64,000 nt of DNA, from NCBI GenBank assembly GCA_973895155.1, contig OZ316892.1, forward strand, positions 4,960,001-5,024,000, written 5' to 3'. The DNA comes from Marsupella aquatica (Eukaryota > Marchantiophyta). Of this stretch, positions 22,674 to 39,204 are shown in pieces. The notes below the pieces were generated by a model. The model had not been told where the DNA came from and searched no databases. It was given only the letters and a program-made list of their open reading frames with translations. Within the stretch, counting starts at the first letter, position 1. The number at the start of each line of letters is the position of its first letter. A program made the position numbers and the translations under genes.

Positions 22674-24400
22674 ATCTTTTTTGGGGAGGTGAAATTTGGC
22701 CACTAAAAAAAAACCTGCCCTGCCCAACATGTTCCCTTTTGTGCTTTGGTACAGGGCTACAGCCAGGGCCCCCAAATATATATATGTAACTGCACATGAA
22801 CAGAAAGGCCTAACCGGGAGACATGATCCCAAAGTCAAAAACACAATAAAGGGGGAAAACAAACTAAGAAAAAAAGTGGGAAATTTGAAGTACATTTGAT
22901 TTTTAAAAACTCTATGATTTTTATAATTCTCAAAAATATTTTAAAATAATAATAATTTTAAAAATAATAATTTATGTATATCTTAGAGTATTTATTCCCC
23001 AAAACTTTGTGCATTATACGAGAGCGCCCTTGAGTTGCCTTGGGCAATATTCTGTTATACTTTGATATTCTATACTACTTCAAGGATCCAAATTCAAATT
23101 ATAGAAATTATATCCTATATTTGGTGCCAGTGAACCGCCATCTAAAGTTGATATTGTTGAGTTCACCCAACCCGTCTAATTTTCTCTTGTCATTTCTTGT
23201 GCTTTTATGGATGCACAGTTCAGATTTGTATGGGGATATAGGACACTTCTCCCCTCATTTTCCTAAAAATAGCATCGTACCATTTAACTGTAGCCACTCT
23301 AAACTTGAGCTGCAGCCCTGGTTTTGGGGGGCTCTATGGCCCATAATGTGGTCTTACTAGGGCATTGAGACATATAAAATGGGGACAACCTGATAATTTA
23401 ACGAGTTTTGGGAGTAGGTTAATCATTTTGACCAGTTTGAGGGCAGGATACACTTGTTTTTTGGGTATTTTTGGGAACTCCCTAAAGTTACCCTTTTGTG
23501 GGCAGCTAGGCATCTTAAAACTCCCTCAAGGTGTGTCTCCGACTTGAACCAGCTGAAGAGGCACTATTGTAAAGAATAATGATAAAGTTTTGCTCCGACT
23601 TCAAATGAGCTTGAGAGGCACTGTAGTGACAATAATAATAACTAAGTGTTGCTCCACAACCTGCGGGCCAGGGGCAGTCTACCACCATGTCTAAGTGCAG
23701 GGTCCCAGGAAGACACCCCAAGCTGGCACTTATCATTGTTGTGCATAATGTCATAAGTACATTGATTGTTGCTTATGCACTTATCTGTATGTGCATGTTG
23801 CACTACCCAGTAAGTGCATGTGAAATGGCTTATCCACTTCCTCATCCATGTTCTCATGTTATTACCCAAACTACCCCATACCCCCAGGTTTGATCTGACG
23901 GGCACCTTGACGCCTTGTCGGGCAAGTCAAATTGTCAAGTGACGGTCCAAAAATGACCAATTTGACGGATATTCGAAAAGATTCTCCCGAACTCACCTGA
24001 ACCTGAACTTATTTATTTGTCTTTTTTAGTGCTGTTGACCCGCTATTATTGTTGCATTTACATAGAAAAGCCCGGTAATATTAGGGGGCTACTCAACCGG
24101 CCTGAAGTTATAGCACTTATACACGACAGACTGTACAATGCAATTGTAGCCAGCAGCAGCAGCTCTTTAGATTCTCCTGAGGCAGATGAGGCTGATGATG
24201 AGCAGAGTCCTGGCAGCTAGACAGCCTACACTTTTCATTCGAGCCGGCAAAAAAGCAAATGCAATTCCCCTCAGGTGCATCTAGTCCTCCTTCTCACTCA
24301 TCTCATGAGCCTCCCCTTCTGCCTCCCCCTCTGCCCCTCTGCCTCCCCCTCCCCCCTTTCCTCGTCAGCAGAGCAGCGTGTGAAGGAGATCGTCAAGTAG
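22674..24400. other. Intergenic, nothing recognised
   Basis: A/T-rich first half, then mixed sequence with a C-rich pyrimidine tract at about 24300-24360. No protein domain or RNA gene seen. Confidence 0.5.
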
Positions 24401-24584
24401 AATGCTTGGAACAGATTGTGGGTGTGTCGAGATATATACGAGAAGAGAATTGTTTGTAAAGCCCATCTTGCTGGTGCTTAGTTCCCGAGAAGAATGCTTG
24501 GAAGAGATTGTGGGTGTGTCGAGGTATATGCAAGAAGATAATTGTTTGTAGAGCTCATCTTGTGGGTGCTTGGTTCCCGATAGT
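24401..24584. repeat. Two-copy 92-bp tandem duplication
   Basis: AATGCTTGGAACAGATTGTG at 24401 recurs as AATGCTTGGAAGAGATTGTG at 24493, each followed by GGTGTGTCGAG. It lies about 0.9 kb upstream of the GST start, in or near its promoter or leader. Confidence 0.85.
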
Positions 24585-25484
24585 GGGAACAACAGTCTAG
24601 CAGAGGTAAGAAGCTCTTAGTGTGTCGGTTTTTTTGTTTGTTTTTCTCCCGATCTGTCTCTCTATGAGGTGCCAAGCTTTCCTCTGCATCTGACGTTCAC
24701 TCTAGAGTGATGGTTCTGGCCCTCTCGTTCTCTGCTTTCAATTGGAGCTGTGAGTTGTACTGGACAGGCGACCGGAGTTTTCTTCACTCTTTCGGTTTAG
24801 TTGTGTCAATCTGTCCTTGTGATCTGCCAGCCCCAGCTCTGGTCGTTGGGAAGCTACTGTAGTCAGTCCGTTTCTCAGCCTTCTAGTACAGAGATGAGAT
24901 CATCGATAGACCTTCTGCAGAGCTCCTTTTCGGTCAATTGGCTTCCATCTACGCTCTATGTAGCTTTGTTTCTCGTTGTCGTTGGCAAACTTTGACTGCA
25001 GCCTGACAGAGGAAACCACAGCGAAGTGTCTCAATCTTAAGGAAAGGGATATGCCCATCTATTAGCCTGTCTTCCTGGGATCGGAGGGCATCCCTGGGCA
25101 AACCACACATCGAGATGTAATCGATTTCGGAGAGCCTGGTCTGGCCAGCTAGTTGGACTCCCGCTGATTTACCAGTCGCCAATCTGCCATCCCTGGCTAT
25201 TGTAGTGTTCTGGGTTACTGTTGTGTGGTTGAGCCGCACCTGGACAGCCTGATTGAGTTACTACGTTTTCGCTGACAGGAGATGGTGGAATTGGGTGCAC
25301 GTAGTATGCCTTGACTTGATCCACCTCGGGACCCACATGAGAGAAGTACTATGGACACGTCAGATGGCAAAGCAATTCCTGAATTATCCATCTCGTCCTT
25401 TCACTGAATGTTTTGAGTTTCCGGTTGTGCAGTGCGGCGGACGTCTTGTAGTGGAGGAATCTGGTCTGAAGGGTGGAAGTCATC

Positions 25485-27178
25485 ATGACATCTGTGACAC
25501 TGTACAGTTACCCTCTCGCCTTCAATCCAGCCAAGGCGAAACTTGCTCTAGAAGAGCATGGCATCAAGGTCAGTAGCTATTCCACGCAAGATGTGGCAAT
25601 GATTGATTCTCACCTGAGCCCAGTGTCATAGTGCTTTCGGAAGGAAAGTGAAGAGCACGCGCCAATACAGCCCTCGCGTCTCCACCAGGCCACTATGATA
25701 CGGGCACTCTAATACGATCAACTTAGCTTTGATCAAGTTTCATTCTCCTACGAACTACTTAAGGGTCATGAACGATGCGTGCCCGATGGTGATTCGAATT
25801 GCACATGAGAAACATCGTATAAAATGTAAAGAGCTGATGACATATCAATTTGTAGAAAACTAAGTTATCCGGAGTAGATGTTTGTGTTGTGACGAGACCT
25901 GTCATTCGAGAGCTTTAGCATATTGGGTCATGTAGTTATTTCCATGGGTTTTAGAGCTGGAACGGGGCAGCTCGATAAGCAACAGCTGAAATGGTCAAAG
26001 ATAGAAGATGGTGCAGGATTTCTAATTGGAACGCTCTGATTTATTTGGTTTCTGAAGTTAACCTGTTCGACTGCATCGATGGGCGTCGATGGCTCAAAAG
26101 ATAATCCTATATGATCGCAGCACGATTCACTGGCTTTTCTAATTGGAACGCTCTGATTTATTTGGTTTCTGAAGTTAACCTGTTCGACTGCATCTATGGG
26201 CCCATATGATCCATATATATGATCTATGGGCCCATATAACCTATATGATCGCACCACGATTTACTGGCTTCAATTTGTTTTTACTTTGCAGTATACTGAG
26301 AAAAGAGTTGACATTTTCGCCGGAGGATCCCTGGATCCCTCGTTCCTTAAAATCAGTCCCAATGGCTCAGTCCCAGCTCTCGTAGCTGGTGACTTGACTC
26401 TCGCAGAATCTGCACAAATTGTGAAGTGAGTGGTGTACTGCCTATCCACCTTGTTATGTAAATGTCCAAGCTAAGGGATTGATTGTCGTTGGCTGAGCAC
26501 GGAATTGGTCGTTTTTTTACATATTTTGTAATGTCGGAGAGGTTCCCAACTAGCCTCCTGATAGTAACTTGGTATGTGCTGCGCAGTTGGACTGATGAGC
26601 AAGGATCAGGTCCCTTAGGTGGGGACAAGGTTGATAGGGAATTCATTACTGAGTGGATTTCTAAGGTAGATGCCTGGGATGGCAATCTATTTGTTGCGGC
26701 CTTTGGGTCTATGGGTGCTATCTTGTCGGCCTCTACGGAACACAAGATCAAGGTTGCAGAAGCCAACGCCAAAAAGTATCCGGACCTTGCAGAGGTGTAC
26801 AACAAGAAGATCGCTGGCATGAAAGCAGCTTCAGCAGAAGGTGCTGACAAGGAAAAAGGTGAGGCCAACAAGGCACAGCTTATCGCACTGCTTGATGAAG
26901 CTGAAACTCGGCTGAGCACAAGTAAATATCTGGCTGGTGATGAGTACTCCAGTGCTGATGTCATTTTCACACCTTGTCTGTATCGGATACCTCTGGTGAA
27001 GTTGGAGACGGAGCTATTAGAGCCGAGGGAACATTTGAAGAAATATTGGTTGGCGCTGAAGAAGAGGCCCAGTTACAAGAAGACCTTCGGTATTTCAGAC
27101 AGTGGTCTGTCCACTGCTACCGCAATACTACCTGCCTTGGGCAAAATTTACATCTCCAAACTCTTTGGCAAGAAATGA
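25485..27178 (+). CDS. Glutathione S-transferase, TCHQD-like
   Basis: Cytosolic-type GST with an N-terminal thioredoxin fold and a helical C-terminal domain. Exons: 25485-25568, 26292-26425, 26587-27178, giving 269 aa (plant TCHQD-class GSTs are about 265). The start is the ATG giving MTSVTLYSYPLAFNPAKAKL. SPNGSVPALV carries the cis-Pro of the GSH site and LAESAQIV supplies the γ-glutamyl-binding E-S pair. The C-terminal domain has EWISKVDAWDGNLF, LLDEAETRLSTSKYLAGDEY and the N-capping SSADV, then KRPSYKKTFG, all in TCHQD arrangement. Odd point: the catalytic Ser expected around residues 11-15 is replaced (AFNPAK), so activity may differ or be lost. Class assignment is by remembered resemblance and moderately sure; GST fold is very sure. 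It converges on the alanyl-tRNA synthetase gene, with 1.8 kb between stop codons. Confidence 0.88.
26021..26254. repeat. 117-bp tandem duplication in GST intron 1
   Basis: TCTAATTGGAACGCTCTGAT starts at 26021 and 26138; about 58 bases are nearly identical and the rest is diverged. The second copy runs up to 40 bases short of the exon 2 acceptor. ATGGGCCCATAT occurs twice nearby. Confidence 0.85.
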
Positions 27179-28965
27179 GTCAATTCCAGGGAAAGGCGTG
27201 GGCAGGTTATTCACAGAGGACTGGAGGACTTTCCAACTGTTCACTCGGGATGAAGATAACTGTAGTGTATGGCTTGTGTAGGGACTTGGTTTGCGGTTAT
27301 TGGGGGAGAATAGGTTGTGAAGTTCTGTATGTAGCAAAGATTGATCGGTGTGGTGAACCAGCCATTTGGGACATTGCATCAAAACTCGTTTGGTAAATAG
27401 TTTGAAATTTTGTGTATATATATTTTTGCAAAAAACGAGCCTTCATTGCCCTGTACCAGAAGGAATTCAGATTCAGCATGACGTAGTTGGCCTGTCTGGG
27501 CCTCTCCTTTAGACGGGGGCCAGACAGGTTAGGGGAGATAAGAAAGATATTGCCATGCGCCGAAATACGTTGTGCACCGATATGTTCAAACCACATTTTC
27601 ATACGGGAGGCAATGAATTGTGTAACTAGTAGCGTGGAGATCACATGCTGATCCCGCTCTTGATAGTTTTGAGGTCTTCCTCCAATATTTGGGAGTCCAC
27701 AGTCACACCTAGTAGGTTTTATGAGACAGCCCGATAGAACATTTGCAAGTGGATTTAACTTACTTGGAAAGTGCATTGCACAGTTGAAATGGAAGTTGAC
27801 AACTTGACACAGCAACATTAGAAGTGCAAAAGAGTTAAAACGAGTGTGTACTGGGATATTGATAAAGTAGTAAACCAAGTACTACCCTTCCGAGACATTT
27901 AATTGGCCTTGGGGAAAAGACGTGATCCTATAATGCTCTCATTAGATGTCTTCCACCTCGAGCTCCTAGTGATCTAGGTTTCAGGTGGCCTTGGGGAAAA
28001 GACGTGATCCTATAATGCTCTCATTAGATGTCTTCCGCCTCGAGCTCCTAGTGATCTAGGTTTCAGGTTCTGGCTGACACCGCCCTTGCTCACTGGGCTC
28101 GTTGTTCTTCTTATCACTAGTTTTTGTGTAGTGAGAATGGTGTCCTTTCCATAGCAGAAGAGTTTTGCTTCATGCTCAACGGCCAATGTCTGGGTTGATA
28201 CGGTGCTCCGTCAGACCTTTGGCTTCAGAGAATCCGTTTGGCAGGATCAACGCTTTTTACCACATTATTCAATGATAACGAGACCGAGGCTAGATCACAC
28301 AGTACATCCGTGTCCATCCAGCCTATGTGTTCATCAAGCGAGATCTCTCACCTGATAAATACATATATACACAGAAGTAAGAGCCCGAAAATAATTATTT
28401 CTACGATATTCACAGAGAAAGTACAGAAGATGCCCCTGAAAAATACAATTTAATAAGCCGCGAACACAAGAATATTCACGAGTATGCTAATTTATGCATG
28501 CAGTTTCTATCTACAGGCCGTTGGTTCATCACAGTTGTCTATTCTCAATATTTCTTCTCTGGCTCCTAAAGAATAATCGACAGTTGTCGATTCTCACTAT
28601 TTCGTCTCTAGATCCTAGACAATGATCGAGCGTAGTGGAAAGAATTGGACTTCGATTCTCAAATCCCATGTTCCCAAGCTATGAATTATTTCTACGATAT
28701 TCACAGAGAAAGTACAGAAGGCCTTGAAAACTTAAAATTTCATGAGCCGAGAAGTGGAGGATATTTTCATGAGTATGCTAATTGATACATGCAGCTTCTG
28801 TCTAGAGGCCGCCGGTTAATCACAGGTCGATTTTCAATGTTTCTTCTACAGCTCCTAAAAAATGATCGACAGTTGTCGATTCTCACTATTTCGACTTAGA
28901 TCCTAAAGAATGATCGACCGTTATGTTAAGAAATGGGCTTAGATTCTCATTTCGATGTTCAAGAG
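27179..28965. other. 3' intergenic between converging genes
   Basis: Holds the 3' UTRs of the GST (plus) and AlaRS (minus) genes and two tandem duplications. No third gene recognised. Open frames on the minus strand at 27297-27878 overlap the GST 3' end and show no domain. Confidence 0.55.
27905..28068. repeat. Two-copy 82-bp tandem duplication
   Basis: GGCCTTGGGGAAAAGACGTG starts at 27905 and 27987. The copies differ at a single visible site (CCACCTCG versus CCGCCTCG), so the duplication is very recent. Confidence 0.92.

Positions 28966-28974
<9 letters not shown>
28393..28974. repeat. 291-bp tandem duplication abutting the AlaRS stop codon
   Basis: AATTATTTCTACGATATTCA starts at 28393 and 28684. 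Both copies continue through GAGTATGCTAATT, GACAGTTGTCGATTCTCACT and end in AGCTATGA. Copy 2 ends in the last AlaRS codons (stop 28966-28968), so the AlaRS 3' UTR has been duplicated in tandem. Copies are roughly 80-85% alike. Confidence 0.85.
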
Positions 28975-34160
<5,186 letters not shown>

Positions 34161-34755
34161 CTCACGCCTGCAAAACCCGCAAATCAACCAGAAGAAAACA
34201 CTATTTAAAACACGAGCTACGAGACTCCTCATCTGGCACTCTATTAGCACGCGCCTTAAAACCCCATGCAATCCGTAACAGCGTTCCTTCGCAACGACTT
34301 CGTGCCCTAATCAATATGAAAGGCCCACCAACTGGACCCTCCTCACTTATATTCCCCAGCCCTCAGATCACGTTACCTTACCATCCATGTGCCGGCTTAA
34401 ACCCTAGATTGTCTCTAATCCACCAAGAACAGAAACAAACACACCACAACCTCAAATGCCGATTACATCCCTCTCTATCTATAGAGCAAAACTCTTTCCA
34501 TGGCCGAGCATCTATTCAATCCCTCCCATCTGTAGTGAAAACTAATGCTTTTGACACACACCTACGCAATCACTCCATCTGGACCAGAAAAAAGTGGCAG
34601 CTCAAACCTTGGCTTACACGCTGCTCTGTGGGGCGGATCTAAGCCGCACACGATCATGCACAACAAACTCCAGCGAGCAGAGCGAGAGCCAAGGGAGAAA
34701 GCGAGACAGCAAGCAAAGGCTGAGACAATTACCAAAGGAATCAGGAAGTAACAAT

Positions 34756-34789
<34 letters not shown>

Positions 34790-37700
34790 CAGTGGCTCCT
34801 GACACCCACAACAACAAAACAGGAATACTAAAATTCTCAGAGAAACCCAACAGCAGCAGCAACAACAGCAACAACGAAACGAACGGAATGGAATGAGGAG
34901 GCGGAGAGAATCCACAGACCTAACAGTGGCGGACGACGAACAGCAACAGGGCCTGGGCCGGAGCTGCGGGAGGGTGGGTGCTGAAGACAGCATCTCTCTC
35001 TCGACTCATCAACAAATTCCCACCAAAACCGTCGCCCTTCCTTCCAATTCCGACGCACCACCTCGGAATTATGCATTTGCAGGCCAAGCCCCTCGACGTC
35101 CCGGTACGAGCTCCACAGCCGTCGATCCCCCAATCCGACGGCCCAGGCGCGCTCCTCGAACATATGGCTCCCGTTCTTTCTCAAAACCCCAGCGGTGGGA
35201 AATAAAGCCGTCATCCGGTTTGGGTCTGACTCGGGTTCGCTTTTCACGCGCATCGGTGGCTTGGCTCTTAACTCGGGTTACATTTATTCAGGTTACTGAA
35301 CGTACACGTGCGTCTGTCATGGGTTCCCGGCCTACCTGGGGTTACGGTCACCTGGTCATGGTACCGTACGTCACACGCATATACGCCTCGTAATATTAAT
35401 ATATTAATTAATGTACCGTATTACTGAAGACATGCGGTCAACCTTGGGTCAGGATCGTGGACGTGAGTTCGCCAAGGGGATTTAAAGTTACATCTGGGCC
35501 GCTCGTTTTAGGATGATTTCTTAAGCAAGTGGAGCGTTTCTTGCATACTACGGTACAGGAGCACAAAAATTCTTTTCCAGGGTATAAGTACTGCCAGATT
35601 TTTTCTTATTTTTGTTTGTGATGATTTGTTGCATTAAGAAGTGTGTGGAAAATTTTGACCTGGGAAAGAAAGCCCCGTGGGACTGTGATGTTTGGCAAAC
35701 AACTTGGATAGACCATTGAAACCCAGTGCACCATTTTTAAAAGATAATTCAAACTCAAACATTTCTTACTAATTTGTGTAAAATGGTCACTCTGTTGGGC
35801 CTGAGGTCCATCTGAGCTGTGAGATCCATCCAAGTTGCATGGTTTACACGTTGAGCTCCATCAGAGCATTCTAATTTTTAATTGAAACTAGAAGCCCGTG
35901 GCATTTGTTTGCTTTTTCTCTTTTTAAGAAGAAGCTTGTGCCTGGATTTAGACAGTGTATGCTTGGGTGATTTGGGGTGCAATATTAGGTGTCCTGCTAA
36001 AGTATTTTTCCTTTAGAAGAGCACCCAAGAGGCTCGTTTGCAGGTAGCTCTACATTGCTTTGAAGTGAAATCTGACCACAGAAATGTCACCAATAGAAAA
36101 GAGCAATTGCTTTATCTAGATTCTAGTCTTTATTTAGACTATACCTTCCATGTAAAAGTAACTTTGCACCTCACAAAGGTGGCTGTCATTAGGCAGGTGT
36201 TACATATACTTCAAGTAAATATTGGGCAAGTGTCTAGCAAGCCGCATGCAGGTGTCTGTCTCTACTAATTTTAGTTATGTGTGCATCAATCTAAACTCTG
36301 CTCATACTATGATCATAAGCATTACTTGCTTCAATTATTGGAATATCCTAAGCCTAAACTTTTGCATTTAGAAAACATAAAGATAAACATCAGGTGGCGG
36401 TGGAAGTGTCTGGCAAGTACTGGGTAGGTGTCAAGTGGCATACAACTCATACCTCCACGAGTGTAAAACTCTGCCCATATCTCGAATTTCAGTTGCAGTG
36501 TGACAATGAGGTGTAGCTTGGTGTTGTATTGGGACAACTAGGTAAAACAAATTCTAAGCGGGGTGTGGTTTCCTTTAGTTGGGATGCAGTTTATTAAAAG
36601 GTTTTATTCACTTGCGCACTAGCACCTTAAACCCACAACCCACAGTCCAGTAATGAAATGCACTATCAGTGTTCTATGTGCAGCTCTTTGTCCATTGATA
36701 AACAAATAAAATTGTATACCTGTAAACCAATGTCCTGCTAGCAGCCTCTCTCCTCACACACACCTTGCATGAACCTACTCTAACAACAATGTCCTCCCTA
36801 CATGCCTCATATCACACCTATATACATTGGCATGGGTGCCTCTTGCATGCCCTGACATGCCCACCAAGTCTTTGGGTTCATCATGCATTTTGTGGGTCCC
36901 CCTTTGGATTTAGTATGGCCAAGTGCTGACTATATGGTGCATTGAAGGTGTGGAAAAACCCTTCAATTCCCTGAAATGGTCCAAACAGGGTACAACTAAA
37001 ACCTTTTGTGAAGGGAATCATGGATTTGTCGGACTACAACTTTTTGTTACCTCCAATTTTGAATTTTTATGTCATTGTTGCCATCCTAATTGTTATGATC
37101 ACACAAAGTAATCATCCATTATTCCTTCATCATAGTGGGTCAGGTGCTTTGATCATGAAGAAATATTAGTTCCATCTTTATGGTGCAAACATGCCTACCC
37201 CATTGCTCCTTCATTCTGGCACATACATGAGTGCCCCACAATATGAAGGGTTTTGGATGAAATTACTGATGGGAACAGATTATTAGGCATACAAATACCT
37301 TGCTCCTTGCTTGGGTGTCAGGTTTGGGATGAGAAATTGCTTGTTTAGGGTCATTCAATTCCAATGCTATGAAAAAGGGCTTTATGTTTGAGGTACCTCA
37401 CCTTGAAGTACCTCAAATTCACAAATCCAGATGTTGGCTGATCTTCACTTGTTTTATTCTCACTCATGGACCTCCATGTCGTGTAGTGGCAGCCACCTCC
37501 TGGGTTAAGCCATCTCTTGGGTGGTGTGTGACTGGGCTTAAGAAGTTCATAGTAGAGGACAAATACCTTCTCCTGCTTTAAGCAGTTCTTGGGGGGTGTG
37601 TGAAGTGGAATTAAGAAGTTCAAGCAGCCAAGTTGAACGCCATGGGAGGCGACAGTGAATCAGGATCCCCTTACAATAAGGAAACTGTTGTTATTATCTC

Positions 37701-39204
37701 TGTCACCAATTATCGTTAGTTATTTGGAGTGATTTGTGACTTTGGATTTGAGAATATCTGAACTGACTGGAATTGAAGGAAGGTTATGGCGGTTCTATCC
37801 TTCGGTAAATCATCCACTTCAAGAGATGATTATTTCATCACCATCGGAGTGATGTTGTGTACCCTGAATGCATATGCTCCAGCCCTTGTATTCAGCTATA
37901 CCTGTTAACACACTGGTCTCCAAGTCGAATTGCTCCGTGTTCAGACGAGGTGCTCCCACAAACCCAAGGACTGGGAAGATGTCAAGTCATTCCGAACTGC
38001 TCCTGTGATATACTTCTCTCATTTACAAAGTTACATCAAGCCGGACCCAGCTCATTCCCGTAGGAGACAGGTGATAAACTGAAGGGAAGCTCCAGTTTAC
38101 TGGCTTCAGCCAGATATTTTAGTCCAGTGGTTCATAGCTATAAGGGGAGGTTACCATTCCCCAATAGTTGACATTCCAAGTGAGCCAGGGAGTGGACGAC
38201 TTCAATGCATGGCTTCACGTGAATCCTTTCCAGAACTGGGCTGCAACTACTTCACTACGAAGCAAAAGAAGGTGATTGCAACCCCCTAAAGTCTACCTCT
38301 CAGGTTCTGGAGACTCCGGAGGGAAAAAAACAGGACCAATTGGTCAGGTCAACTGCACTGGACTGCTTTTGACGCTATAAATGAGTGTGTACTTCGAGTT
38401 TCTTGTTGGGACGGAGTGCCGTAAAACTACTTTATCACTAAGGGTGAAGGGGACGCCCAGAAATCTACAACACAGGCTTACTCCAGAACTCAGCTTGCCA
38501 AGGGTATTCCGGGTGCGTGCCGTTTGATTCAACCGTCAGCTAGATGGAACAAGGATTATTACAGAACCTTGCAGAATTCTAGACAAGGACATAACCTGGG
38601 TCTACCCATTACTGAAGCATCTCTTCTGTGTTAGTTTGTTGGAGTGGGTACATTTCTTAGTAGGGGCTTTTATTCTTCCATGCTTACCCCAGTCGGATCT
38701 TTGAACACTCCCATGGCAGGATCGAGCTCACATGTTTGCCAGGATCATGGTGTTCACAACGGGTACAATTTGATTAGTGCGCCACCTTATCGACACCAGT
38801 AGTGCAATTCTACGGACTAACCAGGTTTCTGGACAACTGCAGGCGAGAGCCTCAGCGATAGACTTCTATAATCGCTTACGACTGGGATGTCCAGTACTCT
38901 GACCTCCCGACCAGTTTATGTTCTTCTTCTCCCTCCGTCATTGGAAGCCCTGAGGATCTTCGAAGACAGCTGCTCTTCAAGGTAGCACGGCCAAAGGAGT
39001 TCATGGGCACATGAATGGTCTGATGGTTTCGTAGGGTATCGGTGCCACGATTGCATTTGAGCAGCCATCTTACCTTAACTTGCTGTCGATGGTGGATGCC
39101 GAAGGTGCCTGCTGGCGAAAGTGAGCGAGCATACAAGAGCAAGTCGCAAAATTTTGAGGGTGGTTCTTTGTTGCAACGCAAGTTTGATGGTTAACAGGGA
39201 AAGG
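34161..39204. other. Intergenic between AlaRS and CPL3-like genes
   Basis: The first ~900 bases are the AlaRS 5' UTR/promoter (minus), with a (GA)n tract and a CAG/CAA-rich patch. From about 35400 to 39200 I see no gene; sequence looks like old repeat DNA, with an internal near-repeat at 37490-37620 (GGGTGGTGTGTGA / GGGGGGTGTGTGA). 38000-39200 may contain the CPL3-like 3' UTR. Confidence 0.5.
34759..34788. repeat. (GA)n microsatellite in AlaRS leader region
   Basis: An uninterrupted run of about 14 GA dinucleotides on the plus strand, which is (CT)n in the sense of AlaRS transcription. CT tracts are frequent in plant 5' UTRs; a regulatory role is only possible. Confidence 0.85.

Noticed and set aside
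26353-26970. 205-codon minus-strand open frame
   Set aside because: Antisense shadow of GST exons 2 and 3.
27297-27878. 193-codon minus-strand open frame
   Set aside because: Antisense to the GST 3' end and flank, no recognisable domain.
34161-34271. Extending AlaRS to 34271
   Set aside because: The codon at 34271 is TTG, not ATG; true ATGs in this frame are at 34232 and 34160.
34893-35393. 166-codon plus-strand open frame near the AlaRS leader
   Set aside because: Antisense to the expected AlaRS 5' region, no domain, and overlapped by a similar-length frame on the opposite strand.
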